A stretch of 64,000 nt of DNA from Monosporascus cannonballus (Eukaryota; Ascomycota; Sordariomycetes; Xylariales). This document shows, piece after piece, positions 35,405-48,500 of the stretch. Both the position numbers and the translations under genes were made by a program. The notes beneath the pieces are model-generated. The model was not told where the DNA came from. It was given only the letters and a program-made list of their open reading frames with translations, and made no database searches. The stretch lies in the NCBI GenBank assembly GCA_004154925.1, contig QJNS01000062.1:62001-126000 (forward strand), written 5' to 3'. Each line of letters begins with the position of its first letter. Position 1 is the stretch's first letter.

Positions 35405-35831
35405 ATGTATTCGTCCCGAATTTCCATCCTTGTTGTGGCGGCGGCCACAGTCTCCCCCACGACAGCCCAGTTCAGCGGAGAACTCCCTAGCCCCGAGGAG
35501 TACAGCTGGGACCTGATCAACTGGCAGGTTGGACTTTCGCACGGGAACCCGACGCTTCCATCTACAAGCTTCTATGGTACGTTCGCATCAGTAGTCCCTC
35601 AGTCCGGAAATAATGGGCGATGCTGACGGGTAGTTCTCTTTACAAGTCTTCGGCGTCCAAGGCCCCGAGTTCGCAGGCATCCCCGCCTTCTCGGCCCACT
35701 GCAAAGGGTATGGGCAGACCGGCATCCCATACACCTCGAACTACACCGATTGCGCCTCGGAGACCGGCAGCTCTGTTGCCGCGCGCATCACAGAAGCTCC
35801 CGCCGGCGTGAGCCGCGCTCATCTGGCCTAG
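35405..35831 (+). CDS. Small secreted protein, possibly truncated
   Basis: A predicted 118-residue secreted protein. Exons 35405-35576 and 35647-35831; intron 35577-35646 (GTACGT...AAG). Residues 1-21 (MYSSRISILVVAAATVSPTT, then A) form a signal peptide with a hydrophobic core and a small-residue cleavage site before QFSGELP. The mature part includes EEYSWDLINWQVGLSHGNP and, after the intron, FAGIPAFSAHCKGYGQTGIP and NYTDCASETGSSVAARI, with two Cys and an N-glycosylation site (NYT). It stops at HLA-TAG about 100 bp before the first retrotransposon; the fold appears to end abruptly, so C-terminal sequence may have been lost at the boundary. It resembles the small secreted proteins common in plant-associated fungi, but no named family is assigned. 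Confidence 0.6.
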
Positions 35832-35837
35832 GGTTTG

Positions 35838-35936
35838 CAATGGGTACCCAATGGGTATCCACGGACTACCCACGACCGTGAGTGGGTAACCGTGGGTAGT
35901 CTTGGCATTTTTTCAAAAATACCCACGATTACCTAC
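35838..35936. repeat. GGGTA/TACCC hairpin-rich boundary segment
   Basis: Overlapping inverted repeats: GGGTACCCAATGGGTATCC near 35842-35860, and arms GACTACCCACG (35864-35874) and CGTGGGTAGTC (35891-35901) around a 16-base loop. The loop word CCGTGAGTGGGTAA is matched in inverse orientation by CTAACCACTCACGGG at 42801-42815, just past the inserted retrotransposon, so the element landed inside a small inverted-repeat unit. The last five bases, CCTAC (35932-35936), are the target duplication. Confidence 0.65.
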
Positions 35937-36307
35937 TGTTACGGCCCAACAAGCTTTGGCCGCAAAAAACGGTCAGACTAGGATCATACGGGCCACCCCG
36001 GGTCACGTGACGGTGATTACCGCCAAGCCAGTGATCACCAGTGATCAAAGGTGATCCCAAGCGATCATGATCATTACCGGCCGTATGATCATAAGTAATT
36101 AAGCTAAAAAAAATATATATATACGCTTATTATTTTCCATAATTTAGCTAGCTTTAGCTTATAATAATAATTTGTTACCTAAAGCATTTTTAATATTACG
36201 AAACGTAATAAATTATTATATTTATTATTTAGATTTTTACGATATTTCGATTAATATATACCCGTATAATTAAGATTTAATAATTAATTAAATTTTTAAC
36301 CGTTATA
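35937..36307 (+). repeat. 5' LTR of gypsy copy 1
   Basis: 371 bp, starting TGTTACGGCC and ending CCGTTATA (the expected terminal CA appears as TA, as RIP would cause). U3 carries GGTCACGTGACGG and repeated GTGATCA words. More strongly AT-shifted than the 3' copy. Confidence 0.88.
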
Positions 36308-36363
36308 CGTTATAAATTCTTATTTAATAATACCGTTAAATTTTAAGTAATATCGTTAATATT

Positions 36364-39300
36364 ATGTCTACCAGTAAGCAGCCCGAATAACTTATTTACC
36401 AGGTCCCTAATTACCCGGATATTAAAATAAAATCCGAAAAGAAAAAAGAAAAACCTTATAGTTTTCGCGAAAAAATTCTTCGACGTTTAGATATTATAAA
36501 CCAATACATTATTTAACTTTAAAGAAATAATAACGACCTTATAACGTTTTTCCAAGCCGCTTATAAAAAACTTAAGAGGAAAAAAAAAAAAACTTCCGAA
36601 ACTGGGAAACCCTTTCGAATAAACCAGGTTATTTAGCTAAATTTTACTAAAAAACCAAAAAAAGTTCTTAAATTTTCTAAATTCAAATTTTTCGACGGAC
36701 TTTTAATTAAGTTATAATTATTTATAATTTAATACCAAACATATTTCGGGTATTTTTTTATTTAACTTATTATTTTTATTATACGAATCGAATTCATAAT
36801 TACATAACTTATAAAAAACACGGTTATTTAATTTAAGCCCGTTATTAAAAAATACGTTATTTTATTAATCGAAAAACGAAATTCAAAAATAATGTAAATT
36901 TATAATAATTACGAATAATTTAAATAAGCATTAACGAAAACTTTCGAGATAATAAACGAGAAAATAAAAGCCGAAATACAGATTTAATAATTACAATAAA
37001 AAGAATTAATATCCAGTTACAGCATTACGTTAATTTAATTAGCCGTTAAACTAAATTATGGACAAAAAATATTAATAACCAAATTTTTTGACGGCCTAAA
37101 AAATACAAAAAAAGCTTTTTAAATTCGATCGGCCTAATTATTTATCGGATTATATTATTATAATAATTAAGATTAACGACCGATAATATATATAACGTAT
37201 TAAAAGTACTAAAGGAAAAAATAATAACAAATCCTGATATATAATTAATATTAACGCTTTTTAACACAGCAACATTTTTTACGGCACGGAACCAAAATTT
37301 ATGGAACTAGGAGCCACTTATAAAAAGGACTGGAGCCAAACTAAATGTTATAATTGTAACAAAATGGGACATAAGGCAGCATAATATAAGGCGTCTAAGA
37401 AACCTTATCAGGATAATTAAAAACTTATACCTAAGAGATAATTTAGAAAAAACCCAAAAAATGAAAACAAACCCGTTAATATAATTCGACCAAAATACAT
37501 ATTAAGTCTTCTATAGCAAAAGGCCTAATAAGGATTATTACGACAAAAAATTCGAAGAAAAATACGAAAAGCCAGGAAGCTGGCTTAATAGGCAGCGTAA
37601 ATATAACAAAAAGCATTATAAGGATAATTGCGCGAATACTAGGATTAGATAAAAAAAGTTTATCCCGGAACCCCTAATCGATACGGCAAAATATATACCA
37701 TATATTGTCGACGACGAGAATATCTTAATTACGAAAAATAAAAATAATATATTTACAGACGAATTATCCGTATATATTACGACAAATTCGATGTTGTTAA
37801 TCGTACCGGAAATAATAAAAACAATAAATAATAATATTAAGATTTTCGATTTATAACCCTAAAAAGAATTAACAATTAACTGAAATAAAAAACTGGTTTA
37901 AAGAAAAATAATACTTATAAATTTTTTTTATTTATTATTAATAATATAATTATTAAACGAAAAAAGAATTAATTTAGCATATAATAAAAAAACTGCCAGA
38001 AAATTATTATAGATTTCCATTTTCAATTAATATTTATTATAAACCTTTATAATAGAAAAGTTATTAAAAATACATTAATTTATAGGCGAACTTTGGAACC
38101 ATAATTAGGATAACGTATAATGGAATATAATCGCAAACATAAAAAACAATTTATTTAATAAAAAAATTTATAACAATATTAAAAATAATTAATATAATTC
38201 GAAAGAATAGTACGCCGATAATAACGACAAATATAATAACTTAATACGTTGTACGAAAAAATATAAATAAGGTTCGATAAATTCGAATAAAAATTAAAAA
38301 AAAAAGGTTATTTATAAAAAAGCCGGAAAATAACGAGACCCAGAAGAATTAAAGGGAATTCCTAAAAAGGTTTCTAAACGCGATAATAAAAGCCGTTAAT
38401 AACCTTATTATTTTGGATATACGAATCGGAACATATTAATATATTATAATAGTGGATTACGAAGCTTTGGGCGGAAATTACATTGTACTAAATATGGTTA
38501 ATAAGTTCAAATTATTATAGAAATATAAGTTAAAATCTTATATAACGACAATTACTAAAGGTTAAGAATTTCTTTACGATAACGGAAAAATTATATGCGA
38601 AATTAATTATTTCGACATTTCTGTCCAAAGATAATACCAAATAATCGATTTCGATATCGTTCTATTCGAGAATTATGATATAATCTTAGGATTATTATAG
38701 ATATACTAGTACGGAGTTTTGATTAATGGCGGGATTAGCTAAGTAAAGTTCGCCTTATACCTTATTAATAAATAAAAACAAGAAAAAATTAAAATCTTAA
38801 TATTCGATCGATAATAGCGACAAATACAGGTATAAGGATATAATAAAAATTTTATTACTAAAAGGCATAAAATATAAAAAAAATAAGTATTAAAGAAAAA
38901 TATAACATATTATTATTATTATTAAAACGAAATAAAAATAACTAAATAACGACTTAAAACAACAGCCCAATGAGTTAAAAAAATCCAATCAATATATTAT
39001 TATAATATTACAGATATAAGCAGCTTTTTAAGAAGGAACTTAATACGAAATTATTAAAATATAGCAAATAAGATTATGAGATAATTCTTAAGGAAGGATT
39101 TTCGACGAAATTTTACCCTATTTATAATTTTAACGGAAACAAATTACGTATTTTTAAAAAATATTTAGAAAATCGATTGTAAAAAGGATGGATTCGACCT
39201 TCGAAATTATTAGCAGGATACTTTATATTTTTCGTACCAAAAAAAAAACCGGAAAATTACGACTTGTAATGAATTATCGATAATTAAGTTATAATATTAT

Positions 39301-41745
39301 TAAAAATCGAATATTATTACTCTTAATTACGGAAATAAAAAACCGATTTTACGGAATCAAACAATTTATAATATTCGATCTTAAAAATAAATATAATTTT
39401 ATTTGGATTAAAAAAGAATACGGATGAAAAATAACATTTAAAACAAAATACGGATTATTAAAATATTTAGTTATATTAATAAGATTTACGAACGTACTAA
39501 TAATCTTCCAACAAATGGTTAATTATGTATTACGAAAATACCTCGATATTTTCGTGGTTTGCTATCTCGAAGACATTCTTATTTTCTTAGAAATAAAAAA
39601 ATACATATAAAATACATTTATAAAGTTCTTTAAGCCTTATAGGACGCAAAGCTATTTATTAACGTAAAAAAATTAATTCTATAAATAAAAAATAAAATAT
39701 CTAAAATATATCATTATCCCAAGATATATTAAGATAAACCTTAAACAAATCGCTATAATTATAAAATAACAAACGCCAACTACGATTAAGGAGGTACAGA
39801 TATTCCTTAAATTCGCAAATTACTATAGGAAGTTTATTCGAAACTTTAATAAAATAACTATACCTCTAACAAACCTTACGAAAAAAAAAAGATTTCAAAT
39901 AGACGTCCGAAACGGAAAAAATATTTTAAAACATTAAGAATACAATTACCAATAAGCTAATATTAATTATATACAATCCAAACCGCCCTGTTAAGCTAAA
40001 AACCGATATTTCGGATTACGCGTTAAGTATAATAATCGGATAACGAAATAATTAAGGCAAACTATATTATATTGTATTTTCTTCATATAAATTAAGAGGA
40101 ACCGAACTTAATTACGATATTCCAGATAAAGAATTTATAGCCATTATTATAGCATTTCGAAAATTTAGGTATTTCTTAGAAGGAAATTTGTACCAGGCTA
40201 AGGTTTATATAAATTATCAAAATCTTACCCGATTTATTACAACTAAGGAATTTATAGAACAATAACTTCGTTACGCGGAAAAATTGGCGAACTTCGATTT
40301 CGTTATTATTTACAGAAAAGGCTTAAAAAATAAGAGAGCAAATGCTTTAAGCAAATAACCAAACCTTAAAGAACAATTGGTTAAAATCAGCTATACGATT
40401 TTTAATACTATTATAAAAGGACATTTACGCCTACGACAAATTGCGATAATTCGGGCAGTACCCTTTAATATGCATCAAATAATTCAGTAATATAACATTA
40501 ATTTCTAAAAAAAACCCAAAAATAAACAAAATACAAATTCTAGAAAAATACCAGAAGAATTTAATACGAAATATATACGGATATCAGTTACATGGACATC
40601 CAAAGATTTACAAAACTCTAGAACGGCTTTAACGTACATATTCTTTTCCTAGAATAAAATTAACGGTACAAAAAATCATACGGTAATACAATATTTACGC
40701 CAGAGCAAAAACTCGACGACATAAACCATATAGAAAATTACAGCTATTATTAATTGCAAAATAATCATAATATTTAATTACATTAGACTTTATTAATAAA
40801 TTTTCTATGTCAGAAAATCTAGCTATAAAAATATATTATAATAATATTTTCGTAATCGTCGACCGATTTACGAAATTTTCCTATTCTTTATTATATTACG
40901 AAATTACGGACGCCGAACAGATAGCGTATATTTTTTTCAAATATATTTTTAACATATATATATTACTAATAAGAATTATTTCAAATAAATGATCGATATT
41001 TGGATCTAAGTTTTGGTAAGACCTTATAGTATAAATTAACCTAAATTACAAATTATTCAGCGCATTTAAACCTTAATGGATAAATACATAAAACGAAAGA
41101 ATTAAACTTTGAAAACTTATTTACGATACTATATTAATTACGAACAAAATAAATGGGTTAAAAATTACTAATTACATAACTAATTTATAATTCTAATTAT
41201 TACGAAAATATTAAGATAATATTAGTTAACACGAATTTTAGTTTTATTTCAGAAGTTTATAAAAAGATATATAACGACGGTCTATTTAATATTAAAGCAA
41301 TCTTTACGTTTAAATAATTACGATAGTTATACCAGAAAATAAAAACAGAACTAGAATTCGTACGTAACCAAATAAGCAAATATTTAAACAAAACAACCTA
41401 GTAAAAAATTCGATTTTAAGTATATCGGTTTATACAAAATTACTAAAAAAATCTTAAAAAATAATTATTAATTGAAATTTTTACTAAAAGTTAAATTTTA
41501 TTTAAGTTTTTATATTTCCTTATTTGAATTAACAGCAAATACAATCAAAGTACATACGGTACAAAACGATATGGAAGTAAAAGACGAATAGATATATAAA
41601 ATGGAAAAGATTTTCGATATGCGAAAACAAAACGAATTTACCCAGTATCTAATTAAATGAAAAAAATACCCGGATTTCGAAAATACCTAGGAACCCGCCA
41701 AAAACCTTATTGGCGCCCAGCGCCTGTTAAAGAACTTTAACCAAT
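36364..41745 (+). pseudogene. Degenerate gag-pol of gypsy copy 1
   Basis: Gag begins MSTSKQPE at 36364. The zinc knuckle KCYNCNKMGHKAA lies at about 37343-37381 with its last Cys lost. The reverse transcriptase (about 39080-39600) reads WIRPSKLLAGYFIFFVPKK, then RLVMNYRQ and YLEDILIF at 39563; the family has YxDD, so the first Asp is Glu here. RNase H follows to about 40370. The integrase core (about 40700-41450) includes VIVDRFTKFSYSL. The chromodomain (about 41590-41745) reads MEKIFDMRKQNEFTQYLIK, then KKYPDFENT and EPAKNLIGAQRLL, with two Trp codons turned to stops. Chromodomains guide integration to heterochromatin in this family. Confidence 0.85.
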
Positions 41746-42335
41746 AACGACGGGGGCGTCCTAGTTAACAGCCGACCAGTCGGTAGCCGGGATGTCGGGC
41801 CAGTCGGCCGCGACCTGTGCTAACGTGGCAGCCGTAACGGCAGCCTCCAACCGTTCCTATTCCTGACGCTTCTGTTCCTCTAATTCGTCCAACGACTAAA
41901 ACCTACGTTATACCATGGTAACGCCTTTCGAACGAGCCAGCGCCTTTTATTTACGTAAACGAATAAGACGAAAAAGAATTTTATTTATTTCTTTTTAATA
42001 ACGACGTTAAATTTTGAAATAAAGACGTTAAAACTTTAATAATTGTTTTTCGGCAAATATTTTTTTACGTTTTAAATATTAATATTTCCGACGAATATTT
42101 TGTAAAAAGAAAAACGGTACGCCGGTATTATCGTAGGACCGATTTCGATTAATATATTCCTTATATTCCTTATATTTTCCATTATTTTGCATTTAATATT
42201 TTTTAAGTAATAATAAAAATAAAGGATAATTTCGTATCCGAATTCGTTAAAGGCTTTTACGAGGTTAGCATGACGAACGGTAGAAGAACGAGGAATACGA
42301 CGAATTTTAGAAATACGAAACGATATAATTAACAA
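41740..42335 (-). pseudogene. Antisense ORF region of gypsy copy 1
   Basis: On the minus strand, between the chromodomain and the 3' LTR, a broken frame begins at 42335 and continues after stops into a heptad-like stretch (SLDELEEQKRQE) near 41870-41900. It occupies the same place as the better kept antisense ORF of copy 2 (50426-50689). The 41740-41900 patch is clearly less AT-rich than its surroundings. Confidence 0.5.
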
Positions 42336-42412
42336 AAAAAAAGGTTACTCACCAAATGAAGAAAAGAAAAAAAAGAAATTTTGAGGGCAAGATTTTAGGA
42401 CAAAGGAGATCG

Positions 42413-42788
42413 TGTTACGGCCTAACAAGTTTCGGCCGCAAAAAAGGATTAGACCAGGATTATACGGACCACCTTCGGGTCAGGTGACGGTGATTACCGT
42501 TAAGCTAGTGATTACCAGTAATTAAAAGTGATCCCAAGCGATCATGATTATTACTGGCTGTATGATTATAAGTAATTAAGCCAAGAAAAAAAAGGATATA
42601 TACGTTTATTATTTTTTATAATTTGGATAATTTTAGTTTGTAATAATAATTTGTTACCTAAAGCACCTTTGGTATTACGAAACGTAATATAATTATTATA
42701 TTTATTACTCAGATTTTTACGATATTCCTGTTAATATAAACCCGTACGACTAAGGTTTAATAGTTAGTTAAACCCCTTAGCCGTTATA
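42413..42788 (+). repeat. 3' LTR of gypsy copy 1
   Basis: 376 bp, TGTTACGGCC to CCGTTATA, followed by CCTAC. It keeps more C and G (for example CCCGTACGACTAAGG) than the 5' LTR at the same sites. Confidence 0.88.
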
Positions 42789-42793
42789 CCTAC

Positions 42794-43939
42794 TTACAAA
42801 CTAACCACTCACGGGTGTTCATTAGGTAAAAATTATAATAATGTTAAAATATAACGAATTAAAAATCTTATTTATTTTAAAAATAAAATTATTATTAAAT
42901 ACGTTTTAATTTACGTAATAATTGTCTTACTTTATAAGCTAAGCAAAATTAATTATGAATTACTTAATTTATTACGCTTTATAAGTCAAGCAAATATATA
43001 TTTAAAAAAGTTATTTACGAATAACTTAGGAATAATCGAACAGACTTTCGAAATATATATTAATATTACCGCCAATTTTATTTTTCTCTTAAAAGCCGAA
43101 CAAAAAACGGCTTTTTCGAATTATCGTATTACCGTATGATTCTAAAGCCAAATCGGGCCGGGAATATAAAGCGACCAAAACTTACGAAATTTACGAATAT
43201 CATAACCGAAAAAAATTACTTTTCTTAATATTCCGGTAACCGTAAGCTCAAAGTACGAAAAAACTTTCAAGAAATAATTAAAACGACGAAAATTACATTT
43301 CAAATTAAAGTGAAAAAAATATACTAATATAAAAGGTAATACGTTATTAAAATAAGTAAGTAATTAACTTATCGAAAGTTATAAAACTGGAAGCGTATTT
43401 TAAATTTGTCCGTTATCCGAGAAAATAATATTTTAAGCTTTAATATCGACAAATTAAAATTTAATAAAATTAATTAAAAGTTTTTTTTGTTATCCGTTAT
43501 TTAAAAACGAATATCAGCAAAATACCAAGAATAATAAAATAAAAATAACTTAAACGTTCTTTAATTTTTAGCTACGAATAAAATCAAAAATACCTAGCTT
43601 AATTTCTAATATTAGATTTTTATTACGAAAATAATCAAAGTTTTATTTGGGCTTATAATATAAAATTTATAAAGCTTTAAGAAAAGTTTGACCTCAAAAA
43701 TATAGCCATAATATAATTAGTATTATAAATTAAGTTAATGCCGAATATAGGTATTAAATTACGTATTAATTCGTTTACAGATTACTGTTATTTAATAAAA
43801 ATATTATAATTGTTATATTTTAACGAAGACGTTTTTCGTTTAATATATTTTACGATTACGTTAATAATTATTCGGGTAAAATATTTCGTATAAAGGGATA
43901 CCGAGTTAGAATATAAGTTAAGCTTAAACTTATAACGTA
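42794..43939. other. AT-rich RIP-mutated sequence, unidentified
   Basis: Between the first gypsy element and the presumed left end of the pogo-type transposon. Both strands show many stops. No domain was recognised; it may be an older transposon. Confidence 0.5.
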
Positions 43940-45060
43940 CCAGATAAGCTCGCGGGACAGATAAGCTCGCGGAATACTTTTTCTAATATTCTAACTACCT
44001 AACTTCAATTACTTATTTCTTAACCACAATATGAAACGATTTACAAAAGCATCTAAAATGAACCTAGCTGTTTAAGCTAAAAAGAATAACCCGAAACTTA
44101 ATTATAAAAAGCTTAATTCTATTTATAACGTTCCACATTTTACTATAAAGGCGCGATTTAACGGTAAATGCGCCCGAGCCGATATTATCCCCTATCTGCG
44201 AAAACTAACGCTAATCGAAAAAAATCCATTATCGAAAGAATCCTTAAATTAAATACGCGAACGTTTCCTATCCGACTTTAATACGTTAAAGATATAGCAA
44301 ATTTACTGCTTGCCTAACGGGTTACAATACGCGTCAGAGTTAAATAGGCGTCGAATTTTGTACGACGGCAAAAAAAGCTCCAAACGTATTTAAATCGGAA
44401 GATCGATTATTAACAAATATTATGCGAAAATCCAGAAATATTTCGCAAATAGTTCGGGCTTATTCGGGTTATAATTACAAAATAAGGTATCGTAAAAAAG
44501 GATATTTATAATTTCGACGAAACGGACTTCTTAATAAGATTTCTTATAATATCGGGTATGATAACTATAAATATTAAAAAACGTAAAACACCTAAATAAA
44601 CGTAATAAGGTAATCGGAAATAAATTATAATTTTACAAGCTATTAATTCGCAAAATTGGATTTTACCGCCATTTATTATATTAACGGGAAAAACCTATTT
44701 TAACTTTTAATATCGTAATAAGCTATTACCAGCTAATTAAAAAGTTAATATTAATTTTAATAATTAAATAATAAACGAATTAAATTTAAAATAGATTTAG
44801 CATTTTAACAAATATATACGGACGCGTACGAAAAGATCGAAACGTTTCCTTATTTTCGACGGCCACGAAAACTATTATTTAATCGAATTCGAAAAATATT
44901 ATACGAATAACGATATTATTACCCTTTGCATATTTACGCATTTTTCTCATCAATTTTAACCTTTTGACATATCCTGCTTTTCCGTCTTAAAACGCGCTTA
45001 TTCGCTTTATATCAAAAGTTTAATACGACGTTTCCATATCTATATCGCGAAAGAAAATTT

Positions 45061-45460
45061 TGTTATGACCTAAAGGTCTTGGCTTCCTCGCGGACAGTCG
45101 CGCCCACGAAAAAGACAAGTTCCGACATCGCCAAGAAATTACGTAACCGGCTTAAATAAAGATTTCAAGGCGCCAAGCACCTTAAGCCCTTTAAGCCGGC
45201 AAAGAAGCTTAAAGGGCTTAACGGGCTTAAGGGTTTAAGCCGTTTAAGTATCTTAAGCCAGAATAAGGATATATACTTTTATTATTTCCATAACTTAGAT
45301 AACTTTAATTTACAATATAATATCGTTATTTAAAGTATGTTTGAAATTACGAAACATAATATGATTATTATATTTAATATTTAGATTTTTATGATATTTT
45401 TATTAATATAAACCCGGATAATTAAGGTTTAATAATTAATTAAATTTTTTAACCGTTATA
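45061..45460 (+). repeat. 5' LTR of gypsy copy 2
   Basis: 400 bp, TGTTATGACC to AACCGTTATA. U3 (about 45165-45255) carries many overlapping CTTAAGCC / GGCTTAAG words in both orientations. Confidence 0.87.
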
Positions 45461-45517
45461 CGTTAAAAGGTTTTATTTAATAATACCGTTAAATTTTAAA
45501 TAATATCGAATAATATT

Positions 45518-48500
45518 ATATTGGCTAATAAGCAGCCCGAACAGCTTATTTACCAGATTTCTGATTACTTGGATATTAGAATGGAATCCGAGAAAAAAAA
45601 AAGAAAAGCTTTGTTTTTTTCGCGAAAAAGTTCTTCGACGACTAGATGTTATAAACGAACGTATTCTTTAACTTAAAAATAATAATAATAATCTTACGAT
45701 ATCTTTTTAGGCCGCTTATAAAAAATTTAAGAAAAAAAGAAAAATTTTTGAAACCGGGAAGTTTTTTCGAATAAGCTAGGTTATTTAGCTGAATTTTACT
45801 AAAGAATTAAAAAAGGTTTATAAACTTTCTAAATTAAAATTTTTCGATAAAGTTTCGACCAAATTATGATTATTTTTAACTTAATACCGAATATATTTTA
45901 AATATTTTTTTATTCGACTTATTACATTTATTATATAAATCGAATTCGCAGTCCAACGATTTACCGGAAATACTGTTATTTAATTTAAGCCCGTTATTAG
46001 AAAGTATATTATTTTATTAGTCGAAAAACGAAATCCAAAAATAATGCAAATTTATAGCGATTACGAAGAATTCGAATAAATATTAATAAAAGTTTTCGGA
46101 ATAATATAAGAAAAAAAAAGCCGAAATATAAATTTAATAATTAAAATAAAAAGAATTAATATCTAGTTACGGCAGTACGTTAATTTAGTTAGCCGTTAAA
46201 CTGAATTAAAAATAAGAAGTATTAATAATTAAGTTTTTTAACGGCCCTAAAAAAAGGTATAAAAATAGCTTTTTAAATTTAATTGGCCTAAGTATTTGTC
46301 AGATTATATTATTATAGCAATTAAAATTAACGGTCGACAATACGTATAATGCATTAAAGGTATTAGAGGAAAAAATAATAAAAAGTTTCGATATGTGGCT
46401 AATATTAGCGCTTTTGAACGTAATAACATTTTTTACGGTACGGAGACAGGATTTATAGAATTAGGAGCTTTGATAGAAAGGATTGGAATTAAATTAAATA
46501 CTATAATTATAACAAAATGGGGCATATAATAACATGGTATAGGGTATTTAAGAAACCCCGTTAAGATAATTGAAAACCTGTACCTAAGAGATAATCTAGA
46601 AAAAACTAAAGAGATAGAGGCAAATTTATTAACATAATTTAACCTAAGCATATACCAGGTCCTTTATGGTGAACAGTCTAATAAAAAATTCGAAAAACCA
46701 GAAAGCTGGCTTAATAAATATCGCAAGCATAATAAGAAATATTATAAGGATAATTACGTAAATATTAAAATTGGACAAAGAAAATTTATCCCGGAACCCT
46801 TAATTAATATAGCAGAATATATATTATATATTGTCGATAAGGAGAATATCCCGCTTACGAAAAATAGAAATAATATATTTACGGACGAATTATCCGTATG
46901 TTTTATAAAGAATTCGATTTTTTTAACCGTATCGGAAATAATAAGAACGACAAGTAATGGTATTGATATTTTTAATCCATAGTCCCAGAAGATATTATTT
47001 AGTAATTGGCCGAAGTAAAAAGCTGGCCCGATAAAAAGCAATACCTATAGGAAAACCTTTTTTATTTTTTTCCAGTAATATAATTATTAAATTAAAAAGA
47101 AATTATTCCAGCATATAATGGAAAAATATTGCCAAAACGTTATTACGAATTTTTATTTTCAGTTAATATTTATTACAAACTCTTATAAAAGAAAGGCTAT
47201 TAAGAAAAAAATAGGTTAATTTACAAAAGATTTTTAAAACGATAACCAGGACGACGCATAATAGGATGTAATCGTAAACATAAAAAACAGTTTATTCGAT
47301 AAGGAAAAAAATTGTAGCTAAACCAAAAATTATTAATATAATTCGAAAAAGCAGTATGCCGGCAATAACGACAAATATAATAGTTTGATGCATTAAACGT
47401 AGAAATACAAATAAAGTTTGATAAATTCGAATAAAAATTAAAAAAAAGTTACCTGTAAAAAAGCCGCAAAATAACGAAACCCAGAAAAATTAAAAAAGAA
47501 ATCCTAAAAAAGGCTTTAAACACGGCGATAAGAACCGTTAATAACTTTATTACTTTAGATATACGAATCGGAACGTATTAATATATTGTAATAGTGGATT
47601 ATAAAGTTTTGGGCGGGAATTATATTATACCGAATATAGTTAATAAATTTAAATTGCTATAAAAATATTAATTAAAACCTTATATAACGACGAATGCCAA
47701 AGATTATGAATTCGCGTACGATAACGGAAAAACTATACGCAAAATAAATTACATTAAGAATTTTATTTAAAGACGATACCAAACAGTTAATGTCGATATC
47801 GTTTTATTCGGAAATTACAATATAATCTTAGAATTACCATAAATATGCCAGTACGGAATTTTAATTAACGGAAAAACGTGTTAAATAAAATTTATTTTGT
47901 TTCTTAGTAATAAATGAAAGAAAATTAAGATTTTAATATTCGATTAATAATAGCGATAAATGCAAACATAAGAATACGATAAAAACTTTACCACCTAAAG
48001 GAATAAAATATAAAAAAAACGGGCACTAGAGAAAAATACGACGTATTATTACTGTTATTAAAGCGAAATTAAAGCAACTAAATAACGATCTAAAATAATA
48101 GCAGCCTTAAAAGTTCAAAAATCTGATTAATATGCTACCATAATACTATAGATATAAGCAGTTCTTTAAAAAAACTTGATACGAAATTATTAGAACATAA
48201 CGAATAAGATTATAAAATAACCCTTAAAGAAGGATTTTCGACGAAGTTTTACCTTATTTATAACTTTAACAAAAATAAATTACCTTCTTTCAGAAAATAT
48301 CTGGAAAATCGGTTATAAAAAGGATAAATTTAACATTCGAAATTACTAGCAAAATACTTTATATTTTTCGTACGAAAACAAAACGGAAATTTACGACTTC
48401 TAGTTAATTATTAACAATTAAATGATATTATTATTAAAAATCGAATATTATTATTTTTAATTACGGAAATAAAAACTTAATTTTATAAAGCTAAATGATT

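Larger units (their letters stand above)
35937..42788 (+). mobile_element. Ty3/gypsy chromovirus copy 1, complete but RIP-mutated
   Basis: A 6852-bp LTR retrotransposon with both LTRs, flanked by 5-bp duplications CCTAC (35932-35936 and 42789-42793). The order is LTR, gag with zinc knuckle, protease region, reverse transcriptase, RNase H, integrase, chromodomain, antisense ORF region, polypurine-like tract (AAAGGAGAT), LTR. The order RT before integrase and the C-terminal chromodomain make it a chromovirus. All frames are riddled with TAA/TAG/TGA, mostly at Gln and Trp positions, the pattern of RIP, so it cannot move on its own. Confidence 0.93.

Noticed and set aside
46754..47041. Minus-strand 95-codon hydrophobic frame inside gypsy copy 2
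   Set aside because: Falls in the protease/linker part of pol on the other strand; AT-rich sequence gives Phe/Ile/Leu/Asn-rich chance frames.
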